32,498 nucleotides of DNA, taken from NCBI GenBank assembly GCA_900320485.1, contig ONSO01000055.1, positions 1-32,498 of the forward strand. Direction: 5' to 3'. This stretch comes from an uncultured Lachnospiraceae bacterium. Its GTDB lineage: Bacteria; Bacillota; Clostridia; Lachnospirales; Lachnospiraceae. The notes beneath the pieces were generated by a model, which had not been told where the DNA came from, did not search any database, and worked only from the letters and a program-made list of their open reading frames with translations. The translations under genes were made by a program, and so were the position numbers. Of this stretch, positions 23,394 to 31,417 are shown piece after piece; within the stretch, counting starts at the first letter, position 1, and every line of letters begins with the position of its first letter.

Positions 23394-23465
23394 TTCATCA
23401 ACTCCCGTCAACGCCTCATGCCGCCATTTCACGCCGACTTATCCTTGCCTGCCTTATCCCCGGCG

Positions 23466-24653
23466 TTAATTTCCGCTTGCCTCTTCATCCAGATTCACAA
23501 TTCTGTAATTTCTGTGACCCAGCCCAATTTCCTCGCCATGCTCCAGGATCACAAGCCCGTGCTTTTTCTCCACGCGATTCACAAAGGTTTTATTACCCTC
23601 GGAAATAAACACCATGTCAATGCATGCCTGATCCAAGGCCACGGGATCGGTGGACGCCACAATGCCAATGTCATGAATGTCCGGTGCCGCGGGATGTCCG
23701 TCACAGTCGCAATCTATGGACAGACGGTTCATGACGTTAACGTAGACGATCCGCTCCCCATTTCCCATGTAATCCGAAACTGCCTTTCCTGCCTCCGCCA
23801 TGGATTCCACAAAAGCATCCTGATCATTATGGCCTATGGAACCGCTGTCACGCTCTCCCGCCGTATGGATCAGAACCTTACCCTTTGCAGAGCCAAATCC
23901 GATGGAGATATTTTTGATGGCGCCGCCAAAGCCAGCCATGACGTGCCCCTTAAAATGGGACAGTACCACGTAAGTATCATAATTTGCGAAATGACTTCCA
24001 ACCAGGTCTTCCTTCAGCCTTCTTCCCCCAACGACGGGAATGGACATGGACCCCTCCTCGTCCATAATGTCCACGTCTGCAATGGCGGTAAAACCGTGCT
24101 CCTTGGCTACCTGCCTGTGCATGGCGGTGGTTGTGCGGGATCCGCCGTAGGCCGTATTATTCTCCACAATGGTTGCATTCAGCTTACGTACCAGATCCTT
24201 CACAAGCACGGGATCCAGATAATTGCTTGCAGGAGGCTCTCCCGTGGAAAGCTTTACCCCAACCTTCCCCGTCGCTTCAAATCCGAGAGCTTCATAGACC
24301 TTTACCAGCGCCTGTGGCGTGATGTCTGCGGTATAATACACAACCGACTCCGCATTCTCATCCAAATGTTCCAGATCCGCATATTTCAAAACGGCCCCGC
24401 CATTGGTTACAAGATCCGTATCCGGATCCACCGTCACGCCCTCCGGAACTCCCTGCTTTTCTGATATGCCAAGCACGCCCGTGCGTACGTCTTTACCTTG
24501 CAGGTAAAAATAGCCGCCAATTCCAAGTCCCGCCAGTGCCAGTATACCCACGATCCCGGCAATCCATTTCTTCCTTTTGCCCTTTGTTTTCTTATCTTTA
24601 TTTTCGTTTTTTATACTTGGCACCCCGGTTTTGTATTTTCCAGTGCCTCTCAT
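23466..24653 (-). CDS. Membrane-anchored DUF362 protein
   Basis: A 395-aa protein with a basic start, one membrane helix (about 30-50) and a large domain of the DUF362 family (about 90-380). Typical motifs are VKLSTGEPP, VENNTAYGGSR, VVLSHFKGHVMAGFGGAIKN and CDCDGHPAAPDIHDIGIVAS followed by DPVALDQACID. Many DUF362 proteins carry a ferredoxin domain; here none is visible, so only the DUF362 core remains. The conserved Cys and His residues in CDCDGH suggest a metal site. The role is unknown. The start at 24653 is uncertain: only a run of G directly before the ATG could serve as ribosome site. The gene lies 106 nt after the ABC permease gene. Confidence 0.85.
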   Translation of the reverse strand: MRGTGKYKTGVPSIKNENKDKKTKGKRKKWIAGIVGILALAGLGIGGYFYLQGKDVRTGVLGISEKQGVPEGVTVDPDTDLVTNGGAVLKYADLEHLDENAESVVYYTADITPQALVKVYEALGFEATGKVGVKLSTGEPPASNYLDPVLVKDLVRKLNATIVENNTAYGGSRTTTAMHRQVAKEHGFTAIADVDIMDEEGSMSIPVVGGRRLKEDLVGSHFANYDTYVVLSHFKGHVMAGFGGAIKNISIGFGSAKGKVLIHTAGERDSGSIGHNDQDAFVESMAEAGKAVSDYMGNGERIVYVNVMNRLSIDCDCDGHPAAPDIHDIGIVASTDPVALDQACIDMVFISEGNKTFVNRVEKKHGLVILEHGEEIGLGHRNYRIVNLDEEASGN

Positions 24654-24759
24654 CCCCCGCGACTTTTATATCCCCGCGTTGCAAATTTTCTTCACGTTTT
24701 CTGTATTTTTATGATTAATTCTGCCGTTATTCCTGTATGAGGTCATAGGCAGAGAGCTT

Positions 24760-27102
24760 CTACATTCTCCTTGCCAACAGAGAAGAAATTCCTCCTCCCA
24801 AAATAACCATGCCCAGAATAGTGACCAGCCCTGCGGACCAGCAGACAAGGAGGCGGGCCTTTTTGATCCCGTAGCTCCAAAAGATCCAGGTAACAAGGGG
24901 ATTGATCAAAAAATATCCCATCAAGGCCCCGGAGACGGCCGCTGCCAGTAAAATTACCGAAAGAGACAGGGAAAGCTGTAACCGTAATTGCCCGCTGGTA
25001 AAACCCACCGCCTTTTTAATGCCAAACTCCTTCTCGCGACGCACAAAAATATTTTGAAGAAGAAGCGTCATAACCAAGGCCACAATGATAACGGAAAGGG
25101 CCGCAAGAAACGAAACAATGACGGTAACGGCCAATACGGGGACGTTATCCATACTCCTCTGAAACCGATAATAATTCTCCACGTTGCCTATGCGGTCTCC
25201 AAGGCCTTCCTTCACTCTTCGAAGTACCTCGTCAACTTTTTCTGCGTCCGGCTTATCCACGCGGATCCGATAGTGATCATGGACCGTCGAAATCCCAAGC
25301 CTTTCCGCGCCGCCATCCGTCAGGTAAACCCTGACCCCCATGCCATAAACGGCCTGCTGTAAACCCGTCACCAGATATTTCGCCTTAGCATCGCCAAAGC
25401 TAACCTCAATCTCATCTCCAACACCAATGCCAAGCTCTTGGGCAAGGGCTCCGGCAATGACGGCTTCATTGTCTTCCAACGCCATAACGCCCTCATAAAT
25501 GCCGCAGTAAACATTCTCACAGGCATCGGAATAAAGAATGGAGACCGTCCGCTCTCCCACGTGTCCTACCGTACTCCCAAGTCCATAAGCCTGTCTCACG
25601 CCGGGGACGGCAAGCAGCTCCTTCCGTGCATCCCAAAGCTCCGATGTTTTTGGGGAAACGGGTTCTTCAAAATATACAAAAGCATCCGGCACGTCTCCCT
25701 GGATCAAATGTTGAAACTCTGATACGTCGATCTGTGTATTGTAAAAAAGAACTGCCGCAAACATTCCCACAAAGGCTACCGCCGTCATGGCTACGTACGT
25801 CATCAGATTCTGCGCCCCATTTTGCATGCAGGCCTTCAGGGCCATCAGAAGATGAAGATTTCCCCTGCTATCCGCCAGCGGGAAATAATTCCTGCGGAAG
25901 CTGTTTGCTTCCAGCCCAAAACGCATCGCCATGGCGGGAGACAATCTGCGGACGCGTCTTGTTGCAAAGAACGAGATGCCAAGGACAAGCAACAGGCTTC
26001 CGCCCAATAACGCCAATGCATGGGATGGATGGAATTTTCTCTCCCACGTAAGCCCCGTCAATTCCTGCAGATAGGCCGCCTCCATGAATGGATACACGGC
26101 ATAAGACAGTGCAATTCCGATCATAGCGGACAGAGCGCTTATCATTCCATATTCCAGCGTAACGGAAAGGCGTATCTGAAGAGTTGTATTCCCCACGGCT
26201 CGAAGTGCCCCAATGTTTTTGATCTCTTTTTCCAGATTATTCTTGATCACAAAGGCAATGGTCATGATCGTGATCGCAAGGATAATGACTGCAAGCGTTG
26301 CCGTAAATGCCGTAAGTATATTGACAAAAGCCACGTAACCGGCCCTGTAATCCGCCCTCCGCCCCCATTCGCAGTCTCCGCCTTCCACCGCAATCTCCAC
26401 TGCCAGCCTTTCCCACGTTCCTTTCGGCACTTCTTCGCCAAGGAAAATCCGGATAAAATTCGCCGTGAAATTCAGTCCCTTCTCTTCGAAAAGTGCTTCA
26501 CACTTTTCCGTCATTTTCCCAAAGTCGTCCTCCCCAAGCAATGCAGAACAATAGGAAAATCCGTTTCCCATGAGCAGATCTTCATATATTCCGGCGACGG
26601 TAAAGCTCCAGTTGCCAAGCTCTTCATGCGAAAAAGTAACCCCGTCACCCGTGGTAACCCCAAGTTTTCTGGCAAAATAGACATTCAAATAAATACCGTT
26701 TTCCTTTACGCTCTCATCATTTTTCAGGAATTCCAAAGTTGCCTTATACCCTTCGTCCCCCCTGGAGAAAAGGACCACGTCATCTTTCTGCGTTACCTTC
26801 TTGCAATTGCTTGTGCCCACCGTCATCTTCCCCGGCACGATGACTTCATGCGCTTCCCACCGTTCCATCTGTGGCAGATCATTCAGCTCCGCCGCAGCCT
26901 TTTCTTTATCAAGCCTGCCATAAATGGTCACGTCAGGAATTCCTCGTTCCCGCGCCCGTTTATCATAGATACTTCCATAATCCTTAACCAGCAGCGTAAA
27001 GCATAACAGAAAAGACGCAAGGCAAAGGATCAAAAAAAAGATGACCAGCTGCATCCGGTCCTTTCGCGCGTTCGATTTTACCAGCATCCAAATATGTCCC
27101 AC
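24760..27102 (-). CDS. ABC transporter permease with two FtsX/MacB-type halves
   Basis: A 780-aa membrane protein. The start is GTG 27102 with AAAGGT 7 nt upstream; ATG 27087 is an alternative. One helix (about 18-40) is followed by an outside MacB-like domain (about 45-255), then three helices (about 262-395) with LEKEIKNIGALRAVGNTTLQ, the cytoplasmic coupling motif of FtsX domains. The pattern repeats: a helix (about 435-458), an outside domain (about 460-655) and three helices (about 660-775) with REKEFGIKKAVGFTSGQLRL. The layout is that of the large permeases which, with a MacB/LolD-like ATPase, move lipids, peptides or act as mechanical sensors. The ATPase gene lies upstream on the same strand, 182 nt away. 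Substrate unknown. Confidence 0.9.
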   Translation of the reverse strand: MGHIWMLVKSNARKDRMQLVIFFLILCLASFLLCFTLLVKDYGSIYDKRARERGIPDVTIYGRLDKEKAAAELNDLPQMERWEAHEVIVPGKMTVGTSNCKKVTQKDDVVLFSRGDEGYKATLEFLKNDESVKENGIYLNVYFARKLGVTTGDGVTFSHEELGNWSFTVAGIYEDLLMGNGFSYCSALLGEDDFGKMTEKCEALFEEKGLNFTANFIRIFLGEEVPKGTWERLAVEIAVEGGDCEWGRRADYRAGYVAFVNILTAFTATLAVIILAITIMTIAFVIKNNLEKEIKNIGALRAVGNTTLQIRLSVTLEYGMISALSAMIGIALSYAVYPFMEAAYLQELTGLTWERKFHPSHALALLGGSLLLVLGISFFATRRVRRLSPAMAMRFGLEANSFRRNYFPLADSRGNLHLLMALKACMQNGAQNLMTYVAMTAVAFVGMFAAVLFYNTQIDVSEFQHLIQGDVPDAFVYFEEPVSPKTSELWDARKELLAVPGVRQAYGLGSTVGHVGERTVSILYSDACENVYCGIYEGVMALEDNEAVIAGALAQELGIGVGDEIEVSFGDAKAKYLVTGLQQAVYGMGVRVYLTDGGAERLGISTVHDHYRIRVDKPDAEKVDEVLRRVKEGLGDRIGNVENYYRFQRSMDNVPVLAVTVIVSFLAALSVIIVALVMTLLLQNIFVRREKEFGIKKAVGFTSGQLRLQLSLSLSVILLAAAVSGALMGYFLINPLVTWIFWSYGIKKARLLVCWSAGLVTILGMVILGGGISSLLARRM

Positions 27103-27218
27103 TTTTTCTACCTTTCACCTGATCCTCCGGCAAAACTCCCAGCCTTACTTCCTTGCCACGTTCTAATCGCCTTTTACGTTTCCAAGCCGCCTTACGTGCT
27201 TGCTCCTTCCGCGCCCCG

Positions 27219-27288
27219 CCGGCCCCTATCCTTCCAAACTCCGCATCGCTTCGCCGGCCCGATCCTTCCATACTCTGCGTCGCTCTAC
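27219..27288. repeat. 35-bp direct repeat between ABC ATPase and permease genes
   Basis: Two imperfect units begin with CCGGCCC at 27219 and 27254 and share ATCCTTCCA and CTSYGYRTCGCT. The second reaches the stop of the ATPase gene at 27285. The 182-bp gap is long for an ABC pair and otherwise empty. Confidence 0.65.
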
Positions 27289-28043
27289 CAGCCCTGCCGT
27301 TCAAGGAATCCCCGGATAATCTCGTGTCTGTCCTCATCTCCGCTGCGATAGGGGCCCGGCAGACATTCCGCCATAATGCGCCCGTCGCTGACATACATAA
27401 TCCTGTTGCCCCTTCTTGCGGATACCACGTCATGCGTCACCATGACAATGGATTGCCCATTTTGGTTCAGCTGCGTGAGCACGTCCAAAACCGCCTTCAC
27501 CCCGGCACTGTTTAATGCTCCCGTGGGCTCATCCGCAAACAGCACCTCCGGATCATTGATGAGCGCCCGCACCAAGGCAGCCCTCTGTTTTTCACCGCCG
27601 GAGAGTTGCGCCGGGAACTTCTTTGTCAGCTCCTCGTCAATTCCAACCTTTTCAAACAACGCCATTGCTTTTTCTTTTAAGGCTTTTTGCTTTTGTCCCG
27701 TAAGCATGCCCGTGGAAATTACGTTGTCCATGACGCTCATGTTCTCCACAAGATGAATCTGCTGAAAAATGAATCCACAATGTTTTCTTCGAAAAACCGC
27801 TAATTTATCATCTGAATACTTTGCGATGTTTTCCCCGGCGAAAAAAATATTTCCAAGGCTTACGCCGTCCATGCCGGAAAGCGCATAGAGCAGCGTTGAT
27901 TTTCCCGCGCCTGACGGACCCATGAAAACCGTGAAATCTCCCTTGCAGATTTCGAGATCCAGATTTTTTAATACATGCTGCTGCTTTCCGCCTACGGAAA
28001 AGCTCTTGGAAAGCTTCTCCGTTCTTATGATCACCTCACTCAA
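27285..28043 (-). CDS. ABC transporter ATP-binding protein (MacB/LolD/BceA type)
   Basis: A 252-aa ATPase that powers the permease next to it. Walker A is GPSGAGKST (42-50), the Q-loop FIFQQIHLVENMSV, the signature LSGGEKQRAALVRAL, Walker B VLFADEPTGALN and the H-loop MVTHD. The 'ADEPTGALNS' and 'VSLGNIFFAG' motifs place it in the o228/MacB/LolD/Bce group. The start is TTG 28041-28043, as AAGGAG lies about 10 nt upstream and the N-terminus MSEVIIRTEKLSKSF then aligns with the family. The C-terminal tail after the H-loop is about 40 residues. An 18-bp x4 repeat lies directly upstream. Possible control by the two-component system at 29131-31269 is an inference from position only. Confidence 0.93.
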   Translation of the reverse strand: MSEVIIRTEKLSKSFSVGGKQQHVLKNLDLEICKGDFTVFMGPSGAGKSTLLYALSGMDGVSLGNIFFAGENIAKYSDDKLAVFRRKHCGFIFQQIHLVENMSVMDNVISTGMLTGQKQKALKEKAMALFEKVGIDEELTKKFPAQLSGGEKQRAALVRALINDPEVLFADEPTGALNSAGVKAVLDVLTQLNQNGQSIVMVTHDVVSARRGNRIMYVSDGRIMAECLPGPYRSGDEDRHEIIRGFLERQGW

Positions 28044-28060
28044 ATTTATGATCTCCTTCC

Positions 28061-28132
28061 GGCCTTTGCTCTCTTTCTGGCCTGTGCTCTCTTTCTGCCC
28101 TTTGCTCTCCTTCTGCCCTGTGCTCTCTTTCT
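28061..28132. repeat. 18-bp x4 tandem repeat in the ABC operon leader
   Basis: Four units of the type GGCCTTTGCTCTCTTTCT, 18 bp each, begin at 28061, 28079, 28097 and 28115. On the transcribed strand they are purine-rich (AGAAAGAGAGC), directly before the ribosome site of the ATPase gene. Confidence 0.9.
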
Positions 28133-28320
28133 GGTCAGTATGATACTTTCCGCCAATCCTCAGTACTCAAATTCTTACAGTTTGACTCCCGCCGCTTAGT
28201 TTCCCGTGGCCTGATTTCTTGACACTTGATTTCTTGTTGCTTGATTACTTGCTACTTGTTTCTCACAGTTTGATTATTCCCTGCTTGTCTTATCGCTACT
28301 TATTTTCTCATGTTTTGCTT

Positions 28321-28380
28321 TCTCGCTGTTTGGTTTCTCGCTGTTTGCATTCTCGCTGTTTGGTTTCTCGCTGTTTGGTT
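28321..28380. repeat. 15-bp x4 tandem repeat
   Basis: Units TCTCGCTGTTTGGTT at 28321, 28336, 28351 and 28366. More diverged relatives (TTGATTTCTTG-like) extend back to about 28200. No gene or clear promoter is visible in 28143-28495. Confidence 0.88.
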
Positions 28381-28474
28381 TTTATGCTCTTTGCATTTAT
28401 CATAGTCTTTTTAAATTAAAAAATCTTTGCGTAAACTTTAAATCTTTTTTTTCAACCCGAGAATGTCCCGTGAC

Positions 28475-29105
28475 TCCGCGCCATTTGTAAAAAAAGCTAA
28501 TCCAATGCCCTTTTTCTTGCTTTGGATTAGCCGACATGCTTTCCATATCCGCGCCATTTGCAAAAAAAGCTAATCCAGTGCCCTTTTTCTTGCTTTGGAT
28601 TAGCCAACATGCTTTCCATATCCCTGCCATTTTCCCAAAAAAGCTAATCCAGTGCCCTTTTTCTTGCTTTGGATTAGCTGCCATGCCTCCCATATCCCTG
28701 CCATTTTCCAAAAAAAGCTAATCCAATGCCCTTTTTCTTGCTTTGGATTAGCCGACACGCCTTCCATATCCGCGCCATTTCCCAAAAAAAGCTAATCCAA
28801 TGCCCTTTTTCTTGCTTTGGATTAGCCGACACGCCTTCCATATCCGCGCCATTTGCCAAAAAAAGCTAATCCAGTGCCTCTTTTCTTGCTTTGGATTAGC
28901 TGCCATGCCTCCCATATCCGCGCCATTTGCAAAAAAAAGCTAATCCAGTGCCTTTTTTCTTGCTTTGGATTAGCCGACACGCCTTCCATATCCGCGCCAT
29001 TTCCCAAAATTGGCTAATCCAGTGCCCTTTTTCTTGCTTTGGATTAGCCGACACGCCTCCCATATCCCTGCCATGCCTCCCATATCCGCGCCATTTTCCC
29101 AAAAA
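28475..29105 (-). repeat. 74-bp tandem array with eight terminator-like hairpins
   Basis: GCTAATCCA occurs at 28496, 28569, 28643, 28717, 28791, 28865, 28939 and 29013, spaced 73 or 74 bp. Each unit holds GCTAATCCAA or GCTAATCCAG, a 16-nt loop with CCCTTTTTCTTGC, and TTGGATTAGC, a 9-10 bp stem that can extend past an A-A mismatch by GC/GC. On the minus strand the stem is followed by TTTTTT or TTTTTTT, a standard rho-independent terminator. The copy nearest the histidine kinase (29013) has a damaged T-tract (CAATTTTGG). The array lies just after the two-component system operon. ORFs across it on the minus strand are repeat translations. Confidence 0.93.
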
Positions 29106-29130
29106 GCAGATCCGTACCGGTCGCAAAAGT

Positions 29131-30438
29131 CTACGCCAGTGCAAGGCGCAAGGTCACCGTAAACCCGTCCGCCCTGTTTCTGCAACTTAGGTCACCCTCC
29201 ATTTTCTTCATGAGCCGAGAGGAGATGTAAAGACCTAGGCCGGCTCCTTCCTTGCCCGCGCTGTTGGAGCCCCGCTGAAATTTCTCCAGGATCAGCTCCA
29301 GCTCCTCCTCGGGAACGCCGCCTCCCTGATCGCTGAATTCCAAAACCAGGAAATCCTTCTCCGCCACCTTTTCGAAAAAACCCTGTACCGTTATTACCGT
29401 CCCTGCATATTTGTAGGAATTGGAGATCACGTTCCCTATGACCTGACTTACGCGCAGGGGATCCATGCGGATCACGCCCTCCGGGATCTCCACACTTTTT
29501 ACAAGGTGCCGGTAATCTGCCTCCCGTATCATGCGAAGGAGCTCTGCGGAAGATGCTTCCTCCATGGTTACTTCCAAATGCTCCAGCTCTTCCAATGCCG
29601 CGTGGAAAAGATTGGAAACCAGCCCGTCAATCTGGTCTGCCTTTGCATTGATGGCTCCGGCCGTCTTTTTTTGTTCTTCATCCGCAGCGGAAAGTTCCAT
29701 AAACTCCGCCATGGCCTTAATGGAAGCGACCGGCGTTTTCAGGTCGTGAGAAAGCTGGGCGATCAATTCCTTGCGACTTTTTACCGCTTCCTCTTCCCGC
29801 AGCCTCGCTTTCTTTAATTCCTCTCTCATCAGGTCAAAACTTTGGGTAAATGCTCCAAAAGCGTTTTCCCTGTCCATATCCAACGGTATGTCAAGATTGC
29901 CCATGGCCACCTGCTTAGCAAAGTCCTCCATGGTTTCAAAGGGCTTTATCAGCTTCCGGTGAAGCCATGCCGCATAGCCCGCCATGCTTAGCGAAAGCAA
30001 TACAGACACGCCTAAGAATAATAGCGCGATCTTTTGATTTCTTTTCGTTTCCCCGTCACGCCACGTATTATGGATCAAAATCTTCCCGACAACTTCCCCC
30101 GAGACTTCCACGTCCCGGATCAGATCAAAATTCATGGTAGCCTGAGCCACGTTGACGGAAAGTCCATCCTTCGATCGGTACAGGATTTCTCCGCCATTGT
30201 CAAGGAGGACATACTCTATGCCTGCTGCCTCGATCCGGCTCACCAGCTCCTGCACGGGTACGTCCCCTTTCTGAAGCTCCGGCCAGCTTCTTTCCAGCGA
30301 TGCGATCAGACGATTTACCTGTACGGTAAATTTGCTGTCCGTTTCATGCTCCGACGCGCCATTCATGATCAATAACGCCCCGAAAATGCCAATGACCAAG
30401 CAAAAAATGGCCGGCAAAAACACTGTTTTTTTCTTCAC
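29131..30438 (-). CDS. Sensor histidine kinase of a two-component system
   Basis: A 435-aa membrane kinase. Helices lie at about 5-26 and 137-159, with an outside sensor (about 30-135) of mixed alpha/beta pattern. A HAMP-like linker (160-215) is followed by HisKA with SHDLKTPVASI (phospho-accepting H231) and HATPase_c with the N box NVISNSYKYAG, G1 DQGGGVP, F box LEKFQRGS and G2 GAGLGLYIS. The start is GTG 30438 with AGAGGAAAG upstream. It follows the response regulator gene by 48 nt. Unlike BceS-type kinases it has a true outside domain, so it senses an external ligand directly. An array of terminator-like hairpins follows its stop. Confidence 0.93.
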   Translation of the reverse strand: MKKKTVFLPAIFCLVIGIFGALLIMNGASEHETDSKFTVQVNRLIASLERSWPELQKGDVPVQELVSRIEAAGIEYVLLDNGGEILYRSKDGLSVNVAQATMNFDLIRDVEVSGEVVGKILIHNTWRDGETKRNQKIALLFLGVSVLLSLSMAGYAAWLHRKLIKPFETMEDFAKQVAMGNLDIPLDMDRENAFGAFTQSFDLMREELKKARLREEEAVKSRKELIAQLSHDLKTPVASIKAMAEFMELSAADEEQKKTAGAINAKADQIDGLVSNLFHAALEELEHLEVTMEEASSAELLRMIREADYRHLVKSVEIPEGVIRMDPLRVSQVIGNVISNSYKYAGTVITVQGFFEKVAEKDFLVLEFSDQGGGVPEEELELILEKFQRGSNSAGKEGAGLGLYISSRLMKKMEGDLSCRNRADGFTVTLRLALA

Positions 30439-30486
30439 GTTTGCTTCTGCTTTCCTCTCTAAAAAAAGGGCCTCGCCTTAAGTCTT

Positions 30487-31269
30487 CTAAATTTCCAAGA
30501 TAAACCCTACGCCCCAAACTGTTTTAATAAACTTCGGTTCCTTGGGATTTTCCTCCAGTTTTTCCCGCAGGTGACGAACGTGCACGTTCAGCGTTACGTC
30601 GCCCACAAATTCCGTCTCCCAAACCTTTTCAAAGAACTCATCCTTGGGAATGATCCTGTTCTTGTTATTCAGCATGTAAGTAAGAACCTTATACTCCATG
30701 GCTTTTAGGCGTTCCGAATGACCATCCCTGCTTACGATGCCGCTTTTTAAGTCCACGGAGATTTTGTCAAACCAAATGCGCCCGTCTCCGCTTTCCTCCG
30801 TCTCGCCGCCGGCCTCCATGGCTTCCGACACCATCCCACTGCCGCCTTGCCCTTCCCCCGGTGCCTTTCCGACCGCCCCCGAGCTTTTCCCCGCTGCCTT
30901 GCTGTTTTCATAACGCTTTAACACAGCCTTAACCTTCGCCAGCAAAACCCCCAGGGAATAGGGCTTACAGACGTAATCATCTCCGCCAATGTTCAGTGCC
31001 AGCATCATGTCATCATCACTGGATCTGGCACTGATAAACAGGATGGGAACGTCAGTCTCCCGCCGAAGCTTCTGGCAAAGATCAAAGCCGGAGGTCTTGC
31101 CGAGATTAATGTCTAGAAGAATGAGACTCACCGTGTTTTCTTCCAGCCATGCAAGGGCAGACTGCGCGTCACAGGCGTACTCGGTCTTTACGCCGGATGC
31201 ATTAAAATATTTTGCCGTGTACTGCGCCAGTTCCACTTCATCGTCAATGATAAATACGCTTGCGTGCAA
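30487..31269 (-). CDS. OmpR-family response regulator
   Basis: A 260-aa regulator. The receiver domain (1-120) has IIDDE, the phospho-acceptor D53 in LILLDIN, ISARSS and DDYVCKPYS with the conserved Lys. The C-terminal winged helix (about 165-260) has ISVDLKSGIVSR, LKAMEYKVLTYMLNNKNRII and VHVRHLREKLEENPKEPKFI ending VWGVGFILEI. The linker between (about 120-165) is long and rich in Gly, Ala, Ser and Glu, whereas OmpR-type proteins usually have 10-20 residues there. The start is TTG 31267-31269, with GGAGGAG 6 nt upstream. It heads the pair with the histidine kinase; no clear promoter is visible in the repeat-filled gap upstream. Confidence 0.93.
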   Translation of the reverse strand: MHASVFIIDDEVELAQYTAKYFNASGVKTEYACDAQSALAWLEENTVSLILLDINLGKTSGFDLCQKLRRETDVPILFISARSSDDDMMLALNIGGDDYVCKPYSLGVLLAKVKAVLKRYENSKAAGKSSGAVGKAPGEGQGGSGMVSEAMEAGGETEESGDGRIWFDKISVDLKSGIVSRDGHSERLKAMEYKVLTYMLNNKNRIIPKDEFFEKVWETEFVGDVTLNVHVRHLREKLEENPKEPKFIKTVWGVGFILEI

Positions 31270-31322
31270 TTTTCTCTCCTCCCGCGCCGTGCTTATTCCC
31301 TTCGGGACTTGTTCCCTACAGG

Positions 31323-31382
31323 CCTTGTCCCCTTAGTCCCTGTCCCCTTAAGTCCCCGTCCCCTTAAGTCCCTGTCCCCTTA
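31323..31382. repeat. 16-bp tandem repeat upstream of the response regulator gene
   Basis: Three full units of AGTCCCYGTCCCCTTA at 31335, 31351 and 31367, with partial units on both sides. It fills most of the 148-bp gap between the fusion gene and the response regulator. Confidence 0.88.
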
Positions 31383-31417
31383 AGGCTTTGTTCCCTCCGA
31401 TCCCGAGCCGCGTCCCC

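Noticed and set aside
23418..24464. 348-aa plus-strand ORF
   Set aside because: Antisense to the DUF362 gene, which has clear family motifs; the antisense protein is His/Cys-rich without any domain.
26020..27006. 328-aa plus-strand ORF
   Set aside because: Antisense to the FtsX-type permease, no domain, atypical composition.
28400..29185. Series of 61-103 aa minus-strand ORFs with 'NPKQEKGHWISFF' motifs
   Set aside because: They are translations of the 74-bp terminator array; starts recur every 74 bp without proper ribosome sites.
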